In this document: positions 1 through 10,677 of the stretch, one piece after another | Layout: every line of letters begins with the position of its first letter | How positions within the stretch are numbered: position 1 is the first letter of the stretch | Source of the DNA: Frigoribacterium sp. Leaf186 | GTDB lineage: Bacteria; Actinomycetota; Actinomycetes; Actinomycetales; Microbacteriaceae | Assembly: GCF_001423905.1 (NCBI RefSeq) | Contig: NZ_LMPQ01000001.1 | Span: forward strand, 594,173-658,172 | Reading direction: 5' to 3' | DNA length: 64,000 nt | Program-made: the position numbers and the translations under genes | Notes under the pieces: generated by a model | The model's database searches: none | What the model saw: the letters and a program-made list of their open reading frames with translations, nothing else | What the model was told of the DNA's origin: nothing

Positions 1-2159
1 CTGAGCAGCATCTCTTCGCGACGCGTGCCCGAGGCGTTGACGTCGACGGCGGGGAAGATGCGCTTGTCGGCCAGGTGGCGCGACAGGCGGAGCTCCATGT
101 TGCCGGTGCCCTTGAACTCCTCGAAGATCACCTCGTCCATCTTCGAACCGGTCTCGACGAGGGCGGTCGCGAGGATGGTCAACGAGCCACCGTTCTCGAT
201 GTTGCGCGCGGCCCCGAAGAAGCGCTTCGGCGGGTACAGCGCCGACGAGTCGACGCCGCCGGAGAGGACGCGACCCGACGCGGGGGCGGCCAGGTTGTAG
301 GCCCGACCGAGGCGCGTGATCGAGTCGAGGAGCACGACGACGTCGTGGCCCAGTTCGACCAGGCGCTTCGCCCGCTCGATGGCGAGCTCGGCGACGGTCG
401 TGTGGTCTTCGGCGGGGCGGTCGAAGGTCGAGGCGATGACCTCGCCCTTGACGGTGCGCTGCATGTCGGTGACCTCTTCGGGCCGCTCGTCGACGAGCAC
501 GACCATGAGGTGCACCTCGGGGTTGTTCACCGCGATGGCGTTCGCGATGGACTGCAGCACGAGGGTCTTGCCGGCCTTGGGCGGCGAGACGATGAGACCA
601 CGCTGGCCCTTGCCGATCGGCGACACGAGGTCGATGATGCGGGTCGAGAGCTTCTGCGGCTCGGTCTCGAGACGGAGGCGCTCCTGCGGGTAGAGCGGGG
701 TCAGCTTGCTGAACTCCACGCGCTTCGCGGCCTCGTCGACGGGCTGGCCGTTGATCGAGTCGATCTTGACGATGGCGTTGTACTTCTGGCGCCCCTGGCC
801 CTGGTCGCCCTCGCGCGGCTGGCGGATGGCACCGACGACGGCGTCACCCTTGCGCAGGTGGTACTTCTTGACCTGGCCGAGCGAGACGTAGACGTCGCTC
901 GCCCCGGGCAGGTAGCCCGTGGTGCGGACGAAGGCGTAGTTCTCGAGGACGTCGAGGATGCCGGCGACGGGGATGAGCACGTCGTCCTCGCCGATCTCGG
1001 GCTCGAGGTCGTCGTTCTGGGCCCCACGGCCACGCTTGCGGTCGCGCTGACGACCACGACCCTGACGGCCGCCCTCGTCGACCTGGGCGCCGGACTGCGG
1101 GCCCGTGCCGGACTGCTCGCCGCGGGCGGCGTCGTTCTTCTCACCGGCGGCACGCTGGGCCTGCTGCTCGGCCTTCTGGTCGGCGCGCTGCTGACCGTTC
1201 TGCTGGCCGCCGTTCTGCTGGCCGCCGTTCTGCTGGCCGCCGTTCTGCTGCGGGGCGTTCTGCGAGGCGTCGGCCCTCTGGCCGCCGTTCTGCTGGCCGT
1301 TCTGCTCGGCCTGGCCCTGCTGCGAGCCGCCCTTGCCGCGGTTGCGGTTGCGGCTGCGACGGCCGCCACCCTGCTGGCCACCGTTCTGCTGGTCGGCGCC
1401 CTGCTGGTCGCCCTGACCCTGGTCGCCGCGGCCCTGCTGGTCGGCGGCGCCGTCGTCGCCGGACGCCGAGGCGTCGGCCTCGGTCGTGGCGGCCTCGGTC
1501 GTGGCGGGCTGGGCGGCGGCGCCCTCGGTCGTCGTCTCGGTGGAGGCGGTCGCGTCGGCGGCCGGGGCGTCGGCGGACGAGCCGGGCTGGGCGGCGTCGG
1601 CGGCGACCGACGCGTCGGAGGCGCGGCGCGAGCCCCGACGGCGCGACGGACGCTCAGCCGGAGCGTCCTGCTCGGTGGCGGGCTGCTCGGTGGACTGCAC
1701 CGGTGCGGCCGGTGCGTCGACGACGACGGCCTCGGTGGCGGGCACCTCGACGAGGGGTGCGACGCCCGTCTCGCCGGCGTTCACGTGGTCGCCGGCACCG
1801 CGGGACTCGGGAGCCCCCGCGGCGGACGTGGCACGACGCGAGCCGCGACGGGCCCGGGTCGGCGCCTCGGCGGGCTCGGTCACCTCGGTCGCGGGGGCCT
1901 CGGTGCCCTCGGCGACGGTGGTCTCGACGGACGCCGGCACGCCGGCGTCGACGACACCGTCGAGCGTCGGCTGGGGGGCGACCTCGGCGGCGGCCCCCTC
2001 GCCCTGCTTCGCCGCGATGGCGGCGACGAGGTCGCCCTTGCGCAGCTTCGAGATGCCGCTGATGCCGAGCGACGAGGCGAGGGCCTGCAGCTGGGGCAGG
2101 CGCATGGCGGTGAGTTCGGGCGTGGACGGCGCAGCGGCGCCGTTCTGGACGTCAGTCAC
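1..2159 (-). CDS. rho: Transcription termination factor Rho (C-terminus beyond window)
   Basis: Rho is the hexameric RNA helicase that ends transcription at Rho-dependent sites. About 719 codons are visible from GTG at 2159 and the gene runs off the left edge. The N-terminus has a Rho-N/SAP-like helix segment ([15 protein letters not shown], about residues 20-35). A long actinobacterial-type insertion follows, first Ala/Thr/Glu-rich, then Gln/Asn/Gly-rich with NGGQQ repeats around residues 300-325, then Arg-rich. The RNA-binding core comes next, then the Walker A segment (PPKAGKT) and the DSITRLGRA segment. The insertion makes it much longer than the 419-residue E. coli protein, as is usual in this phylum. 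A purine-rich stretch (GAAAGGAA) precedes the start. It is the last gene of the argS-lysA-hom-thrC-thrB-rho order and has its own structured leader, so it is probably a separate transcript. Confidence 0.97.
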   Translation of the reverse strand, partial: MTDVQNGAAAPSTPELTAMRLPQLQALASSLGISGISKLRKGDLVAAIAAKQGEGAAAEVAPQPTLDGVVDAGVPASVETTVAEGTEAPATEVTEPAEAPTRARRGSRRATSAAGAPESRGAGDHVNAGETGVAPLVEVPATEAVVVDAPAAPVQSTEQPATEQDAPAERPSRRRGSRRASDASVAADAAQPGSSADAPAADATASTETTTEGAAAQPATTEAATTEADASASGDDGAADQQGRGDQGQGDQQGADQQNGGQQGGGRRSRNRNRGKGGSQQGQAEQNGQQNGGQRADASQNAPQQNGGQQNGGQQNGGQQNGQQRADQKAEQQAQRAAGEKNDAARGEQSGTGPQSGAQVDEGGRQGRGRQRDRKRGRGAQNDDLEPEIGEDDVLIPVAGILDVLENYAFVRTTGYLPGASDVYVSLGQVKKYHLRKGDAVVGAIRQPREGDQGQGRQKYNAIVKIDSINGQPVDEAAKRVEFSKLTPLYPQERLRLETEPQKLSTRIIDLVSPIGKGQRGLIVSPPKAGKTLVLQSIANAIAVNNPEVHLMVVLVDERPEEVTDMQRTVKGEVIASTFDRPAEDHTTVAELAIERAKRLVELGHDVVVLLDSITRLGRAYNLAAPASGRVLSGGVDSSALYPPKRFFGAARNIENGGSLTILATALVETGSKMDEVIFEEFKGTGNMELRLSRHLADKRIFPAVDVNASGTRREEMLL
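1195..1250. repeat. 15-bp tandem repeat inside rho (NGGQQ-coding)
   Basis: The plus-strand unit CCGTTCTGCTGGCCG occurs three times exactly (1195-1209, 1210-1224, 1225-1239) and a fourth time in part. On the coding strand it encodes a Gln/Asn/Gly repeat of period five. Further related units lie at about 1279-1305. Slippage at this minisatellite would change Rho linker length in frame. Confidence 0.9.
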
Positions 2160-2431
2160 GAGTGATGGGTTCCTTTCGCTCCCCCGCGTTGATCGGCGGG
2201 GCAGAGCTGGTCACACCTCGCGGCCTCGGGCCTGCACTGTGCGGGTTCGCCCCGAGGGGCTGCCCTGTGCGGGCTCTGCACGGGATGAGCAGGAGGCCGG
2301 GGAGGTGCGGTGCGCGCCGACCAGATCGGCAGACGAACACTGCTAGATGTGCACTACGGGATGTGCGACCCGGGGACTCGAAGACTTGTGACCCCACGCG
2401 GTTGCCCCCACGAGTGACGGTGGAGACGTTG
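2160..2431 (-). promoter_or_regulatory. rho leader region with a repeated 14-mer and a hairpin
   Basis: This 272-base gap between thrB and rho holds no gene. Two near-identical 14-mers (CTGCACTGTGCGGG at 2232-2245 and CTGCCCTGTGCGGG at 2260-2273, plus-strand reading) flank the self-complementary segment GCCCCGAGGGGC at 2249-2260. A larger pairing of CCTCGGG with CCCGAGG can also form around it. Read on the minus strand these lie about 70-125 bases before the rho start, so they would be in the rho mRNA leader. Rho genes are commonly autoregulated by premature termination in the leader; a role here is inference. Confidence 0.45.
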
Positions 2432-3385
2432 CTAGATGCCCAGGAAATCTGAGTTTTCTACCGGGTGCGGCACCACTGTAGCACCTTTGAGATCGACGGC
2501 CAGCATCAACGGACCCCACGCCGACACGGCGTGTTCGCGGACCAGGTCGGCGGCGAAGAGGCGCTGGGCGGGGTCGCTGCCGAGCACGAGCAGCGAGGGC
2601 CCGGCACCCGAGACCACGGCCGCGAGGCCGGCGTCGCGCAGCATGCGGATCAGTGCGTCGGTCTCGGGCATCGCGCTGGCCCGGTAGCTCTGGTGCAGCC
2701 GGTCCTCGGTGGCCGCGAGCAGCAGTTCGGGGCTCTGCACCAGCGCCGCGACGAGCAGGGCCGAGCGCGACACGTTGAAGGTGGCGTCCTCGTGCGGCAC
2801 CGAGGCCGGTTGCAGGCTCCGTGCCAGCTTGGTCGAGAGCGTCGACTCGGGCACGAACACGACGGGCGAGACGCCTCGATGGACGAGCAACCGCTTGTGC
2901 GACGGGCCGTGCGAGTTCATCCACGCGATCGTGAGGCCTCCGAACAGCGCGGGGGCGACGTTGTCGGGGTGGCCTTCCATGTCGGTCGCGAGGGCCAGCA
3001 ACGCGTTCGAGTCGAGCTCGACCGTCCCCTCGAGCAGGCCCTTCGCGGCCATGATGCCCGACACGATGGCCGCGGCGGACGAGCCCAGCCCCCGACCGTG
3101 CGGGATCGCGTTGCGAGCACGGAGGTGCAGCCCCGGCAGCGGGACGTCGACCGAGGAGAAGGCGGTGGCGACCGCCTGCACGACGAGGTTCGACGCGTCC
3201 GTCGGCACCTGGCCGGCCCCGACGCCGGACACGTCGACCCGGACGCCGGGCTCACGCGTCGCGGTGACCTCGAGCTCGTCGTACAGCGAGAGGGCGAGGC
3301 CGAGGGTGTCGAAGCCGGGGCCGAGGTTGGCCGAGGTCGCGGGGACCTTGACCAGGACGGACCGCCCGACGACCTCGGAGGTCAC
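2432..3385 (-). CDS. thrB: Homoserine kinase
   Basis: ThrB phosphorylates L-homoserine with ATP to O-phosphohomoserine, the substrate of threonine synthase. The 317-residue protein is a GHMP kinase of normal length. [12 protein letters not shown] (about residues 15-26) is the substrate-side motif, [11 protein letters not shown] (95-105) is the ATP-binding loop, and a late SGAGPS segment is the GHMP C-terminal motif. The GTG start at 3385 overlaps the thrC stop by four bases (GTGA), which implies translational coupling. It is the third gene of the hom-thrC-thrB operon. Confidence 0.97.
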   Translation of the reverse strand: MTSEVVGRSVLVKVPATSANLGPGFDTLGLALSLYDELEVTATREPGVRVDVSGVGAGQVPTDASNLVVQAVATAFSSVDVPLPGLHLRARNAIPHGRGLGSSAAAIVSGIMAAKGLLEGTVELDSNALLALATDMEGHPDNVAPALFGGLTIAWMNSHGPSHKRLLVHRGVSPVVFVPESTLSTKLARSLQPASVPHEDATFNVSRSALLVAALVQSPELLLAATEDRLHQSYRASAMPETDALIRMLRDAGLAAVVSGAGPSLLVLGSDPAQRLFAADLVREHAVSAWGPLMLAVDLKGATVVPHPVENSDFLGI

Positions 3386-4464
3386 GAAGAGGCCGGGACG
3401 AGACCGAGCACCTCGGCCACCCGGGCGGTGTCGCTCGCGACGACGGTCGGCTGCACGTCGCTGCCGTCGGCACGACGCAGGGCCCACTGCGGGTCTTTCA
3501 GGCCGTGGCCCGTGACCGTCAGCACGACCGTGGCGCCGGCGGGGATCACGCCGGCGTCGGCGCGCTCGAGCAGCCCGGCCACGCTGATGGCCGACGCGGG
3601 CTCGACGAAGACGCCGACCTCGGCCGAGAGGATCCTCTGGGCCGCGAGGATGGCCTCGTCGGTGATCGCCCCGAACCAGCCGTCCGTCAGGTCGCGCGCC
3701 TCGAGGGCGAGCTGCCACGAGGCCGGGTTGCCGATGCGGATGGCACTGGCGATCGTCTCGGGGGCCTTGACGACCTCGCCGGCGACGATCGGTGCCGAAC
3801 CCGCGGCCTGGAAGCCGAACATGCGCGGCAGCTTCGTGGCCCGACCGATCTCGAGGTCTTCGCGGTAACCCCGCGTGTAGGCGGTGTAGTTGCCGGCGTT
3901 GCCGACGGGGATGAAGTGGAAGTCCGGGGCGTCGCCGAGCACGTCGACGACCTCGAACGCACCGGTCTTCTGGCCCTCGATGCGGTCGTTGTTCACCGAG
4001 TTGACGAGGTGCACCGGGTAGTTGGCCGCGAGGTCGCGCGCGATGTCGAGGCAGTCGTCGAAGTTGCCCTGGATCTGCAGCAGCTGCCCGTCGTGGGCCA
4101 CGGCCTGGCTCAGCTTGCCCATCGCGATCTTGCCCTCGGGCACGAGCACGGCGGCCGTGATGCCGGCGTGGGCCGCGTAGGCGGCGGCCGAGGCCGACGT
4201 GTTGCCCGTCGACGCACAGATGACGGCCTTGGCGCCGTGCTCGACGGCCTTCGAGATGGCCATCGTCATGCCGCGGTCCTTGAACGAACCCGTCGGGTTC
4301 ATGCCCTCGTACTTGACGTACACCTTGGCACCCGTGCGGTTCGAGAGCGCCGGGGCCGGGATCAGCGGCGTGCCGCCCTCGCCGAGCGTGACGATCGGGG
4401 TGGCGTCGGTGACGTCGAGACGGTCGGCGTATTCGCGCAGGACACCCTGCCACTGGTGGGCCAT
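3382..4464 (-). CDS. thrC: Threonine synthase
   Basis: This PLP enzyme converts O-phosphohomoserine to L-threonine. The 360-residue protein is the short bacterial form. Lys62 in GSFKDRG should carry PLP, and the GNAGN segment binds the cofactor phosphate. An STGNTSAS stretch is the expected substrate loop. The ATG at 4464 overlaps the hom stop (TGATG), and the 3' end overlaps thrB. Continuous overlap with both neighbours makes hom-thrC-thrB a tight operon. Confidence 0.97.
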   Translation of the reverse strand: MAHQWQGVLREYADRLDVTDATPIVTLGEGGTPLIPAPALSNRTGAKVYVKYEGMNPTGSFKDRGMTMAISKAVEHGAKAVICASTGNTSASAAAYAAHAGITAAVLVPEGKIAMGKLSQAVAHDGQLLQIQGNFDDCLDIARDLAANYPVHLVNSVNNDRIEGQKTGAFEVVDVLGDAPDFHFIPVGNAGNYTAYTRGYREDLEIGRATKLPRMFGFQAAGSAPIVAGEVVKAPETIASAIRIGNPASWQLALEARDLTDGWFGAITDEAILAAQRILSAEVGVFVEPASAISVAGLLERADAGVIPAGATVVLTVTGHGLKDPQWALRRADGSDVQPTVVASDTARVAEVLGLVPASS

Positions 4465-5795
4465 CAGGCTCCTTCGACTCTCAGCACGCTCGTGACGGAG
4501 TTCACGACCGTGGCGTTCTTCAGGGCGGTCACCGTCGCGGCGAGGTCGGACTCGCGCGCCCGGTGGGTGCCGATGATCAGCGTAGCGGTGGCCGCGCCGT
4601 CGCCCGCGACCGTGACGCCCGGCGTCGCGCCGGAGGTCTGCTCGACGTTGTGGACGCTCACGCCGTGCTCGCTGAGCACCCCGGCGACCTCGGCGAGCAC
4701 GCCCGGCTGGTCGGCGACGTCGAGGGTGATCTGGTAGCGGGTCGACACGCGTCCGATCGGGAACACCGGCAGGTTGGCGTGGGTGGACTCGGCGACGCCG
4801 GGCCCGCCGATGACGTGGCGGCGGGCGGCCGAGACGAGGTCGCCCAACACGGCCGACGCGGTCTCGACTCCCCCGGCGCCGGCGCCGTAGAACATCAGGT
4901 CGCCGGCCGACTCGGCCTCGACGAAGACGGCGTTCTTCGCGCCGTGCACGGCTGCCAGCGGGTGGCTCAGGGGCACGAGCGCGGGGTAGACGCGGGCGCT
5001 GACGCCCTCGACCCCGTCGTCGTCGACGAGGCGCTCGCAGATCGCGAGGATCTTGACGACGTAGCCCGCCTTGCGAGCCGCGACGACCTGGTCGTGCGTG
5101 ACGGACGTGATGCCCTCGCGGTGCACCGCGGACAGCGGAACGGCCGTGTGGAACGCGAGGCTCGCGAGGATCGCGGCCTTCTGCGCGGCGTCGTACCCCT
5201 CGATGTCGGCGGTGGGGTCGGCTTCGGCGTACCCGAGGGCGGTGGCCGTCGCCAGGGCGTCCTCGAGGCTCGAGCCGTCGGTGTCCATGCGGTCGAGGAT
5301 GAAGTTCGTCGTGCCGTTGACGATGCCCATGATGCGCTGGACGCGGTCGCCGGCGAGGCTGTCGCGCAGCGGCCGGATGATCGGGATCGCCCCGGCGACG
5401 GCCGCCTCGTAGTAGACCTGCGCGCCGACCTGCTCGGCGGCGTCGAAGAGCTCGGTGCCGTGGCTCGCGAGCAGGGCCTTGTTGCCGGTGATGACGTCGG
5501 CCCCCGAGTTCAGCGCCTGCAGCACGTAGCTGCGGGCCGGTTCGAGCCCGCCGATCAGCTCGACGACGATGTCGGCGCCGACGATGAGCGACTCGACGTC
5601 GGTCGTGAAGAGCTCTCGGGGCAGGTCGACGTCTCGGGGTGCGTCGACGTCGCGGACGCCGATGCCCACGAGCTCGAGCCCGGCACCGGCGCGACCGGCG
5701 AAGTCGGCACCCTGCTCGAGCAGCAACCGTGCCACCTGTGACCCCACCGAGCCGGCGCCCAGCAGGGCGACCCTCACGTTGCGGTATTCGATCAT
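4464..5795 (-). CDS. hom: Homoserine dehydrogenase with ACT domain
   Basis: Hom reduces aspartate semialdehyde to homoserine with NAD(P)H, the branch point leading to threonine and to methionine (metX/metY lie at 40-43 kb). The 443-residue protein has a GAGSVGSQ dinucleotide-binding loop (13-20), GNKALLA (about 104-110) and [11 protein letters not shown] (160-170). The C-terminal part from about residue 355, with [20 protein letters not shown], is an ACT domain, the usual site of threonine feedback inhibition. Start is ATG at 5795. No aspartokinase gene is next to it. Confidence 0.97.
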   Translation of the reverse strand: MIEYRNVRVALLGAGSVGSQVARLLLEQGADFAGRAGAGLELVGIGVRDVDAPRDVDLPRELFTTDVESLIVGADIVVELIGGLEPARSYVLQALNSGADVITGNKALLASHGTELFDAAEQVGAQVYYEAAVAGAIPIIRPLRDSLAGDRVQRIMGIVNGTTNFILDRMDTDGSSLEDALATATALGYAEADPTADIEGYDAAQKAAILASLAFHTAVPLSAVHREGITSVTHDQVVAARKAGYVVKILAICERLVDDDGVEGVSARVYPALVPLSHPLAAVHGAKNAVFVEAESAGDLMFYGAGAGGVETASAVLGDLVSAARRHVIGGPGVAESTHANLPVFPIGRVSTRYQITLDVADQPGVLAEVAGVLSEHGVSVHNVEQTSGATPGVTVAGDGAATATLIIGTHRARESDLAATVTALKNATVVNSVTSVLRVEGA

Positions 5796-5864
5796 GTCAG
5801 TCCGTTTCTCGGGTGCGTCGTCGTCGGGGTGCGGGTTGCCACGAGGGCAGGAGGCGCGGGTCGC

Positions 5865-7295
5865 TCAGTCGAGGCCGGCGTCGCGGGCCAGCAGGTCGGC
5901 CTCGCTCTCGCCCCGCACGATCACGCGGGCCCGGCCGTCACGGACCGCCACGACGGGCGGGCGTCCGACGTGGTTGTAGTTGCTGGCCAGGCTGTGGCAG
6001 TAGGCACCGGTGGCGGGCACGGCGAGCAGGTCGCCGGGGGCGACGTCGCCGGGCAGGTAGTCGGCGAGGACGACGAGGTCGCCGCTCTCGCAGTGCTTGC
6101 CGGCCACGCGGACGAGTGCCGGCGAGGCCGAGGAGGCGCGGTTGGCGATGCGCACGGAGTAGTCCGCCGAGTAGAGGGCCGTGCGGGCGTTGTCGCTCAT
6201 GCCCCCGTCGACGCTGACGTAGCGCCGCACGGCGCTGCCCGCGTCGGAGGAGACCGTCACGTCCTTGATCGTGCCGACCTCGTAGAGCGTCGTCCCGGCG
6301 GGGCCGACGACGACGCGCCCGGGCTCGACCGCGAGCAGCGGGACGTCGATCTCGAGGCGGGTGCACTCGGCCTGGACGATGTCGGCCAGGGCGACGGCGA
6401 GCTCGTCGAGCGGGCGGGAGTCGTCGGCGCTCGTGTAGGCGATGCCGAAGCCGCCGCCGAGGTTGAGCTCGGGCACCGGTCCGGTGGCGAGCAGTTCGGC
6501 GTGCACGGCGAGCAGGCGCCGGGCGGCCTCGGCGAAGCCGTCGGAGCCGAAGATCTGCGAGCCGATGTGCGAGTGCAGGCCGACGAACTCGAGTGCGTCG
6601 TGCGCACGGATCGACCTGACGATGTCGGCGGTCTCGGTCAGCGGGACGCCGAACTTCTGGTCCTCGCGCGCGGTGGCGAGGTACTCGTGGGTCGAGGCGT
6701 GCACGCCCGAGTTGACGCGCAGGCGGACGCATTGCACGCGTCCGTGCCGTTCGGCGGCGGCGGCCACGCGGTCGGCCTCGGCTGCGTTGTCGAGCACGAT
6801 GGTGCCGATGCCCGCCTCGACGGTGCGGTCGATCTCGGCCAGCGACTTGTTGTTGCCGTGGAACCCCATGCGGGCCGGGTCGACGCCCGCGGCCCGGGCG
6901 ACGGCGAACTCGCCCCCGGTGCAGATGTCGACGGCCATGCCGGCTTCGGCCACCCAGCGGGCCACCTCGGCCGACAAGAAGGCCTTCGCCGCGTAGTAGA
7001 CCGTCGCCGTCGTGCCGATGCGGGCCGCCTCACGCTCGAACGAGCGGACCGCCTCGACGGCACGAGTGCGGGCGTCGGCCTCGTCGACGACGTAGAGCGG
7101 GGTGCCGAACGACGCGACGAGTTCGGAGGCCGGGACGCCGCCCAGCACGAGCTCGCCCTCGGGCGAACGGCGGGCCGTGGCCGACCACACGACCGGATCG
7201 AGGGCGTTGGCGTCGGCCGGCTCGACGAGCCAAGCGGGTGCCAGGGGGTTCGGGGACACACGGACCTCGGGTGATCGGGGGACGGGGAACGACAT
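5865..7295 (-). CDS. lysA: Diaminopimelate decarboxylase
   Basis: LysA decarboxylates meso-diaminopimelate to L-lysine, the last step of lysine synthesis. The 476-residue protein is a fold-III PLP enzyme. Lys104 in YYAAKAF is the PLP lysine, HIGSQ and GGGFGI are the phosphate-binding region, EPGR is conserved, and CESGD supplies the catalytic Cys from the partner subunit. It sits between argS and hom, the classical actinobacterial argS-lysA linkage. A single copy of the dispersed GGAGGCGCG word lies in the short gap to hom (5850-5858) and another inside lysA (6132-6140). Confidence 0.97.
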   Translation of the reverse strand: MSFPVPRSPEVRVSPNPLAPAWLVEPADANALDPVVWSATARRSPEGELVLGGVPASELVASFGTPLYVVDEADARTRAVEAVRSFEREAARIGTTATVYYAAKAFLSAEVARWVAEAGMAVDICTGGEFAVARAAGVDPARMGFHGNNKSLAEIDRTVEAGIGTIVLDNAAEADRVAAAAERHGRVQCVRLRVNSGVHASTHEYLATAREDQKFGVPLTETADIVRSIRAHDALEFVGLHSHIGSQIFGSDGFAEAARRLLAVHAELLATGPVPELNLGGGFGIAYTSADDSRPLDELAVALADIVQAECTRLEIDVPLLAVEPGRVVVGPAGTTLYEVGTIKDVTVSSDAGSAVRRYVSVDGGMSDNARTALYSADYSVRIANRASSASPALVRVAGKHCESGDLVVLADYLPGDVAPGDLLAVPATGAYCHSLASNYNHVGRPPVVAVRDGRARVIVRGESEADLLARDAGLD

Positions 7296-7331
7296 CAGAG
7301 CCTACCGAGAGTCGACGACCGTGACGGCCAC

Positions 7332-7355
7332 GACCACGACCAGGACCACGACCAG
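7332..7355. repeat. Exact 12-bp tandem duplication between two genes
   Basis: GACCACGACCAG occurs twice in direct tandem in the 100-base gap between lysA and the LmeA-like gene. No function is apparent. Confidence 0.7.
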
Positions 7356-7395
7356 GGCCGCGGCCGGGGCGGGGTGGCTCCGGCGCGGTCCGGGC

Positions 7396-8175
7396 TCAGG
7401 AGCAGGACCCCTTGCTGCCGATGCCGCTCGACGAGATCGGCAGGCCAGGCGAGGCGACGTCGAGCGTCGCGGCGGACGACGTGACGGCGACGCCCGTGAG
7501 CGTGGTGCCCCGTGGCAGGTACTGCGCGGCGCAGACGTCGAACGCGTACCCGCCGATGAACGGAGCGAGGTCGATCGAGAGCGAGGTGTCGCGCAGGGAG
7601 GCGGAGACCGGCGTCAGGGAGATGACCCGCCCCTCCTGGGTGATCGCGGGGGTCGCGACGACGTCCACCGGGACGACGGTGCCGATGACCGGGATGGTGA
7701 AGTCGCGGGCGTACGTGACCTGGCCGTCGCCGAACGAGATCGCGCCACCGCTCTCTTGCACGGCCGCGAGCCCGTTGACGGTCGCGGCGTCGGCCGTGAC
7801 CGTGCCCGTGATCGCCCCGGTGGTGCCGGACAGGTCGGTCGGCACGTCCTGCACGTCGAAGTCGAACGAGAGGCCGCCCGACGAACCGGCCGACGAGACG
7901 GTGGCCTGGTCGATGCTGCCCTGGACGAGTTGCCAGAGCATCGAGACGCCGCCGATCTGCACGTCGACGGGGCCTGCCGCGTCGCCGAGCTGCTGCGAGA
8001 TCTGCTTCTCGGCCTGGTCCTCGGCGACCGTCCGGACCACGAGGTCGGCGACGACGGCGAGCACGCCCAGGATCACCACGATGCCGAGCAGCACGAAGAC
8101 GAAGATGCCGAAGCCGCGCCCCCGGCGGCGGGCGACGGGCTTGGCCTCGAAGAAGTCGGAGTCGATGTCGCTCAT
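7396..8175 (-). CDS. LmeA/DUF2993 family secreted or anchored protein
   Basis: The 259-residue protein has a basic N-terminus with RRRGRG, one membrane segment (about residues 24-46, FGIFVFVLLGIVVILGVLAV) and an extracellular beta-rich domain of the DUF2993 family. Mycobacterial LmeA of this family binds phosphoinositides and affects lipomannan elongation; that role here is only family inference. A SLRDTSLSIDLAPFIGGYAFDV-like core and two late Cys are visible. It lies between argS and lysA and is separated from argS by a strong hairpin, so it is probably transcribed on its own. Confidence 0.8.
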   Translation of the reverse strand: MSDIDSDFFEAKPVARRRGRGFGIFVFVLLGIVVILGVLAVVADLVVRTVAEDQAEKQISQQLGDAAGPVDVQIGGVSMLWQLVQGSIDQATVSSAGSSGGLSFDFDVQDVPTDLSGTTGAITGTVTADAATVNGLAAVQESGGAISFGDGQVTYARDFTIPVIGTVVPVDVVATPAITQEGRVISLTPVSASLRDTSLSIDLAPFIGGYAFDVCAAQYLPRGTTLTGVAVTSSAATLDVASPGLPISSSGIGSKGSCS

Positions 8176-8211
8176 CGGGCCATCTTGTCAGCCCGCGCCG
8201 GACGACCACGC

Positions 8212-8252
8212 GCGCCGCGCCTCCTGCGGTCGAGACCGAGGAGGCGCGGCGC
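8212..8252. terminator. Strong hairpin terminator built from an inverted GGAGGCGCG pair
   Basis: Arms 8212-8225 and 8239-8252 pair perfectly over 14 bases, and the loop can pair further (CGGTC with GACCG). It starts seven bases past the argS stop on the minus strand. There is no U-tract, as is common for actinobacterial terminators. The core of each arm is the dispersed word GGAGGCGCG (8240-8248) or its complement (8216-8224). Confidence 0.85.
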
Positions 8253-8258
8253 AGGAGG

Positions 8259-9920
8259 TCACATGCGGTCGGGTGCCGAGACGCCCAACAGGCCGAGCCC
8301 GTTGCGGATGACCTGGCCGGCCGCGTCGTTCAGCCAGAGGCGCGTGCGGTGCAGGTCGGTGACCTCGTCGTCGCCGAGCGGCGTGACGCGGCAGGTGTCG
8401 TACCAGCGGTGGTAGGTGCCGGCGAGCTCTTCGACGTACCGGGCGACGCGGTGCGGCTCGCGCAGCTCGGCGGCCTGGACGACCACGCGGGGCAGCTCGG
8501 ACAGCGCACCGAGCAGCGCGCTCTCGGTCTCGTGCGTCAGCAGCGACGCGTCGAAGGCGTCGCGGGTGACCCCCGCGGCCTCGGCGTTGCGGGCGACGGC
8601 GCGGGTGCGGGCGTGGGCGTACTGCACGTAGAAGACGGGGTTGTCGTTGCTGCGCTTGGTGAGCAGGTCGAGGTCGATGTCGATCGAGCTGTTGACCGGG
8701 CTGCGGACGAGCGAGTACCGACCGGCGTCGACGCCGACCGCGTCGACGAGGTCCTCCATCGTGACGACGGTGCCCGCGCGCTTGGACATGCGCATCGGTT
8801 CGCCGTCGCGCAACAGGTTGACCATCTGGCCGATGAGGATCTCGAGGTTGACGCCGGGCTCGTCGCCGAACGCCGCGCACATCGCCATCATTCGACCGAC
8901 GTAGCCGTGGTGGTCGGCGCCGAGCATGATCAGGTTGCGCTCGAAGCCCCGCTCGCGCTTGTCGAGGTAGTACGCCAGGTCGCCGGCGATGTAGGCCGCC
9001 TCGCCGTCGCTCTTGACGATGACGCGGTCTCGGTCGTCACCGAACTCGGTCGTGCGCAGCCAGGTGGCGCCCTCGGCCTCGTAGACGTGACCCAGCTCGC
9101 GGAGGCGGGCGACGGCGCGCTCGACGGCCTTCGACTCGTGCAACGAGTTCTCGTGGAAGTAGACGTCGAAGTCGACGCCGAAGTCGTGCAACGACGCCTT
9201 GATGTCGGCGAACATGAAGTCGACGCCGACCGACCGGAACGTCTCTTGCGCCTCGTCACGGGGCAAGGCGCGCACGTCGCCGTCGACGGTCGCCTCGACG
9301 CGCGCGGCGATCTCGGCGATGTACTGCCCGCCGTAGCCGTCGTCGGGGGTGGGCTCGCCGAGTGCACTGGCGAGCAGGCTGCGGGCGAAGCGGTCGATCT
9401 GCCCGCCGTGGTCGTTGAAGTAGTACTCGCGGGTGACGAGCGCACCCTGGGCCTGGAACACCCGGGCCAGGCTGTCGCCGACGGCCGCCCAGCGGACGCC
9501 GCCGAGGTGGATCGGGCCGGTCGGGTTCGCCGAGACGAACTCGAGGTCGATGGTGACGCCGCGGTAGTAGTCGCCGCGGCCGTAGGCCTCGCCCTGTTCG
9601 ACGATCGAGCGGGCCAGCAGGCCGGCCGCCGCCGCGTCGACGCGGATGTTGATGAAGCCGGGGCCGGCCACGTCGACGTCGGCGACGCCGTCGACCTCGG
9701 CCAGCTCGGCCGCGATCTCGGTGGCGAGCTCGCGCGGGTTGGTGCCGACGCGCTTGGCGAACTTCATGGCGACGTTCGAGGCCCAGTCGCCGTGGTCGCG
9801 GTTCTTCGGCCGCTCGAGCGCGACGTCGCCGTCGGTCACCGCCACGTCGACGGTGCCTCGGCGCTCGAGGACGCCCTGGACGACGGCGAGCAGGGACGTG
9901 GAGAGTTCGGCGGGAGTCAC
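8259..9920 (-). CDS. argS: Arginyl-tRNA synthetase
   Basis: ArgRS charges tRNA-Arg. The 553-residue class I enzyme has an N-terminal Add-1 domain. The HIGH-type signature appears as PIHLGG in [12 protein letters not shown], and a KMSKS-like loop as MRMSKRAG. The C-terminal anticodon-binding helices include [18 protein letters not shown]. The start is GTG at 9920. A TAAGAT hexamer ends eight bases before the start, so the transcript is likely leaderless. A tRNA-Arg gene lies 2.5 kb away by coincidence or loose linkage. Confidence 0.97.
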   Translation of the reverse strand: MTPAELSTSLLAVVQGVLERRGTVDVAVTDGDVALERPKNRDHGDWASNVAMKFAKRVGTNPRELATEIAAELAEVDGVADVDVAGPGFINIRVDAAAAGLLARSIVEQGEAYGRGDYYRGVTIDLEFVSANPTGPIHLGGVRWAAVGDSLARVFQAQGALVTREYYFNDHGGQIDRFARSLLASALGEPTPDDGYGGQYIAEIAARVEATVDGDVRALPRDEAQETFRSVGVDFMFADIKASLHDFGVDFDVYFHENSLHESKAVERAVARLRELGHVYEAEGATWLRTTEFGDDRDRVIVKSDGEAAYIAGDLAYYLDKRERGFERNLIMLGADHHGYVGRMMAMCAAFGDEPGVNLEILIGQMVNLLRDGEPMRMSKRAGTVVTMEDLVDAVGVDAGRYSLVRSPVNSSIDIDLDLLTKRSNDNPVFYVQYAHARTRAVARNAEAAGVTRDAFDASLLTHETESALLGALSELPRVVVQAAELREPHRVARYVEELAGTYHRWYDTCRVTPLGDDEVTDLHRTRLWLNDAAGQVIRNGLGLLGVSAPDRM

Positions 9921-9928
9921 GAGGGACG

Positions 9929-9934
9929 ATCTTA
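9929..9934 (-). promoter_or_regulatory. Putative -10 element of argS (leaderless)
   Basis: TAAGAT on the minus strand, eight bases before GTG at 9920. The -35 region (GTCGGG at correct spacing) is weak. Placement predicts transcription starting at or within two bases of the start codon. Confidence 0.5.
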
Positions 9935-9984
9935 CCGGCAGCGCCGAGGCCCCCGACGAGCCGGGCGTCGGCGATGATGGAGGG

Positions 9985-10611
9985 ATGCGTCACGCCCCGA
10001 CCCGCCCCTCCGTCGTCCTGCGCGCCCTCGTCGCGACGGGCGCCCTCGCCCTGTCCCTGAGCGCGTGCACGGGCCCGTCGCCGACCGGGCCGGACGCCTC
10101 GACGACCCCGAGCGCGGCGTCGTCGACCACCCCCGAGGCGACAGCGACCTCGGCACCGACCCCCGACCTCGTGAGCACGCCCTTCACGGTCGACTGCGAC
10201 GACCTGCTCGACGCCGGCAGCCTCTCGCAGTACTACTCCGCCCTCGCCCCCGTCCCCGCCGAGGACGTCGGCGGCGACGAGAGCCGTGACGGTGGGGCCC
10301 TCGAGATCGTGGCCGAGGCCGACGGCACGACCTGCACCTGGCAGGACGCCGACGGGGCGACGATCACGGTCGGGGTCGCCCACTTCGACGACGTGAGCCT
10401 GAACGACCTGGCCAACGACCTCGTCGCGACGAGCAACTCGGTGCCCACCTTCGGCGTCGAGGGGTACTTCGACACCCCGGGCGGCGTCGGCACGGCCGAG
10501 GCGTTCTCGTCGCCCGCGTTCGTCGTGGCCCGGTCGACGACCTTCCTCGAGCCGGGTGACGCCGAGCCGGTCGTGTCGGCCGTGGTCTCCGCCCTGCGGA
10601 CGATCGACTGA
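9985..10611 (+). CDS. Putative lipoprotein, function unknown
   Basis: The 208-residue protein begins with RAPTR-type basic residues, a hydrophobic stretch and the lipobox LSAC (Cys about residue 29), then a long Thr/Ser/Ala/Pro linker, the pattern of a membrane-anchored lipoprotein. The mature domain of about 140 residues contains two Cys and resembles DUF3558-like actinobacterial lipoproteins only in layout; I do not recognise it. ATG at 9985 is chosen because it follows GGAGGG and gives a clean signal peptide; the open frame extends upstream without one. Confidence 0.7.
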   Translation: MRHAPTRPSVVLRALVATGALALSLSACTGPSPTGPDASTTPSAASSTTPEATATSAPTPDLVSTPFTVDCDDLLDAGSLSQYYSALAPVPAEDVGGDESRDGGALEIVAEADGTTCTWQDADGATITVGVAHFDDVSLNDLANDLVATSNSVPTFGVEGYFDTPGGVGTAEAFSSPAFVVARSTTFLEPGDAEPVVSAVVSALRTID

Positions 10612-10677
10612 CGGCTGCGGCCGGGGGCGGCCTGGTGTGACGACGCCCGGGAGGCGCGCTCGGGTGAGGGGCGTGGC

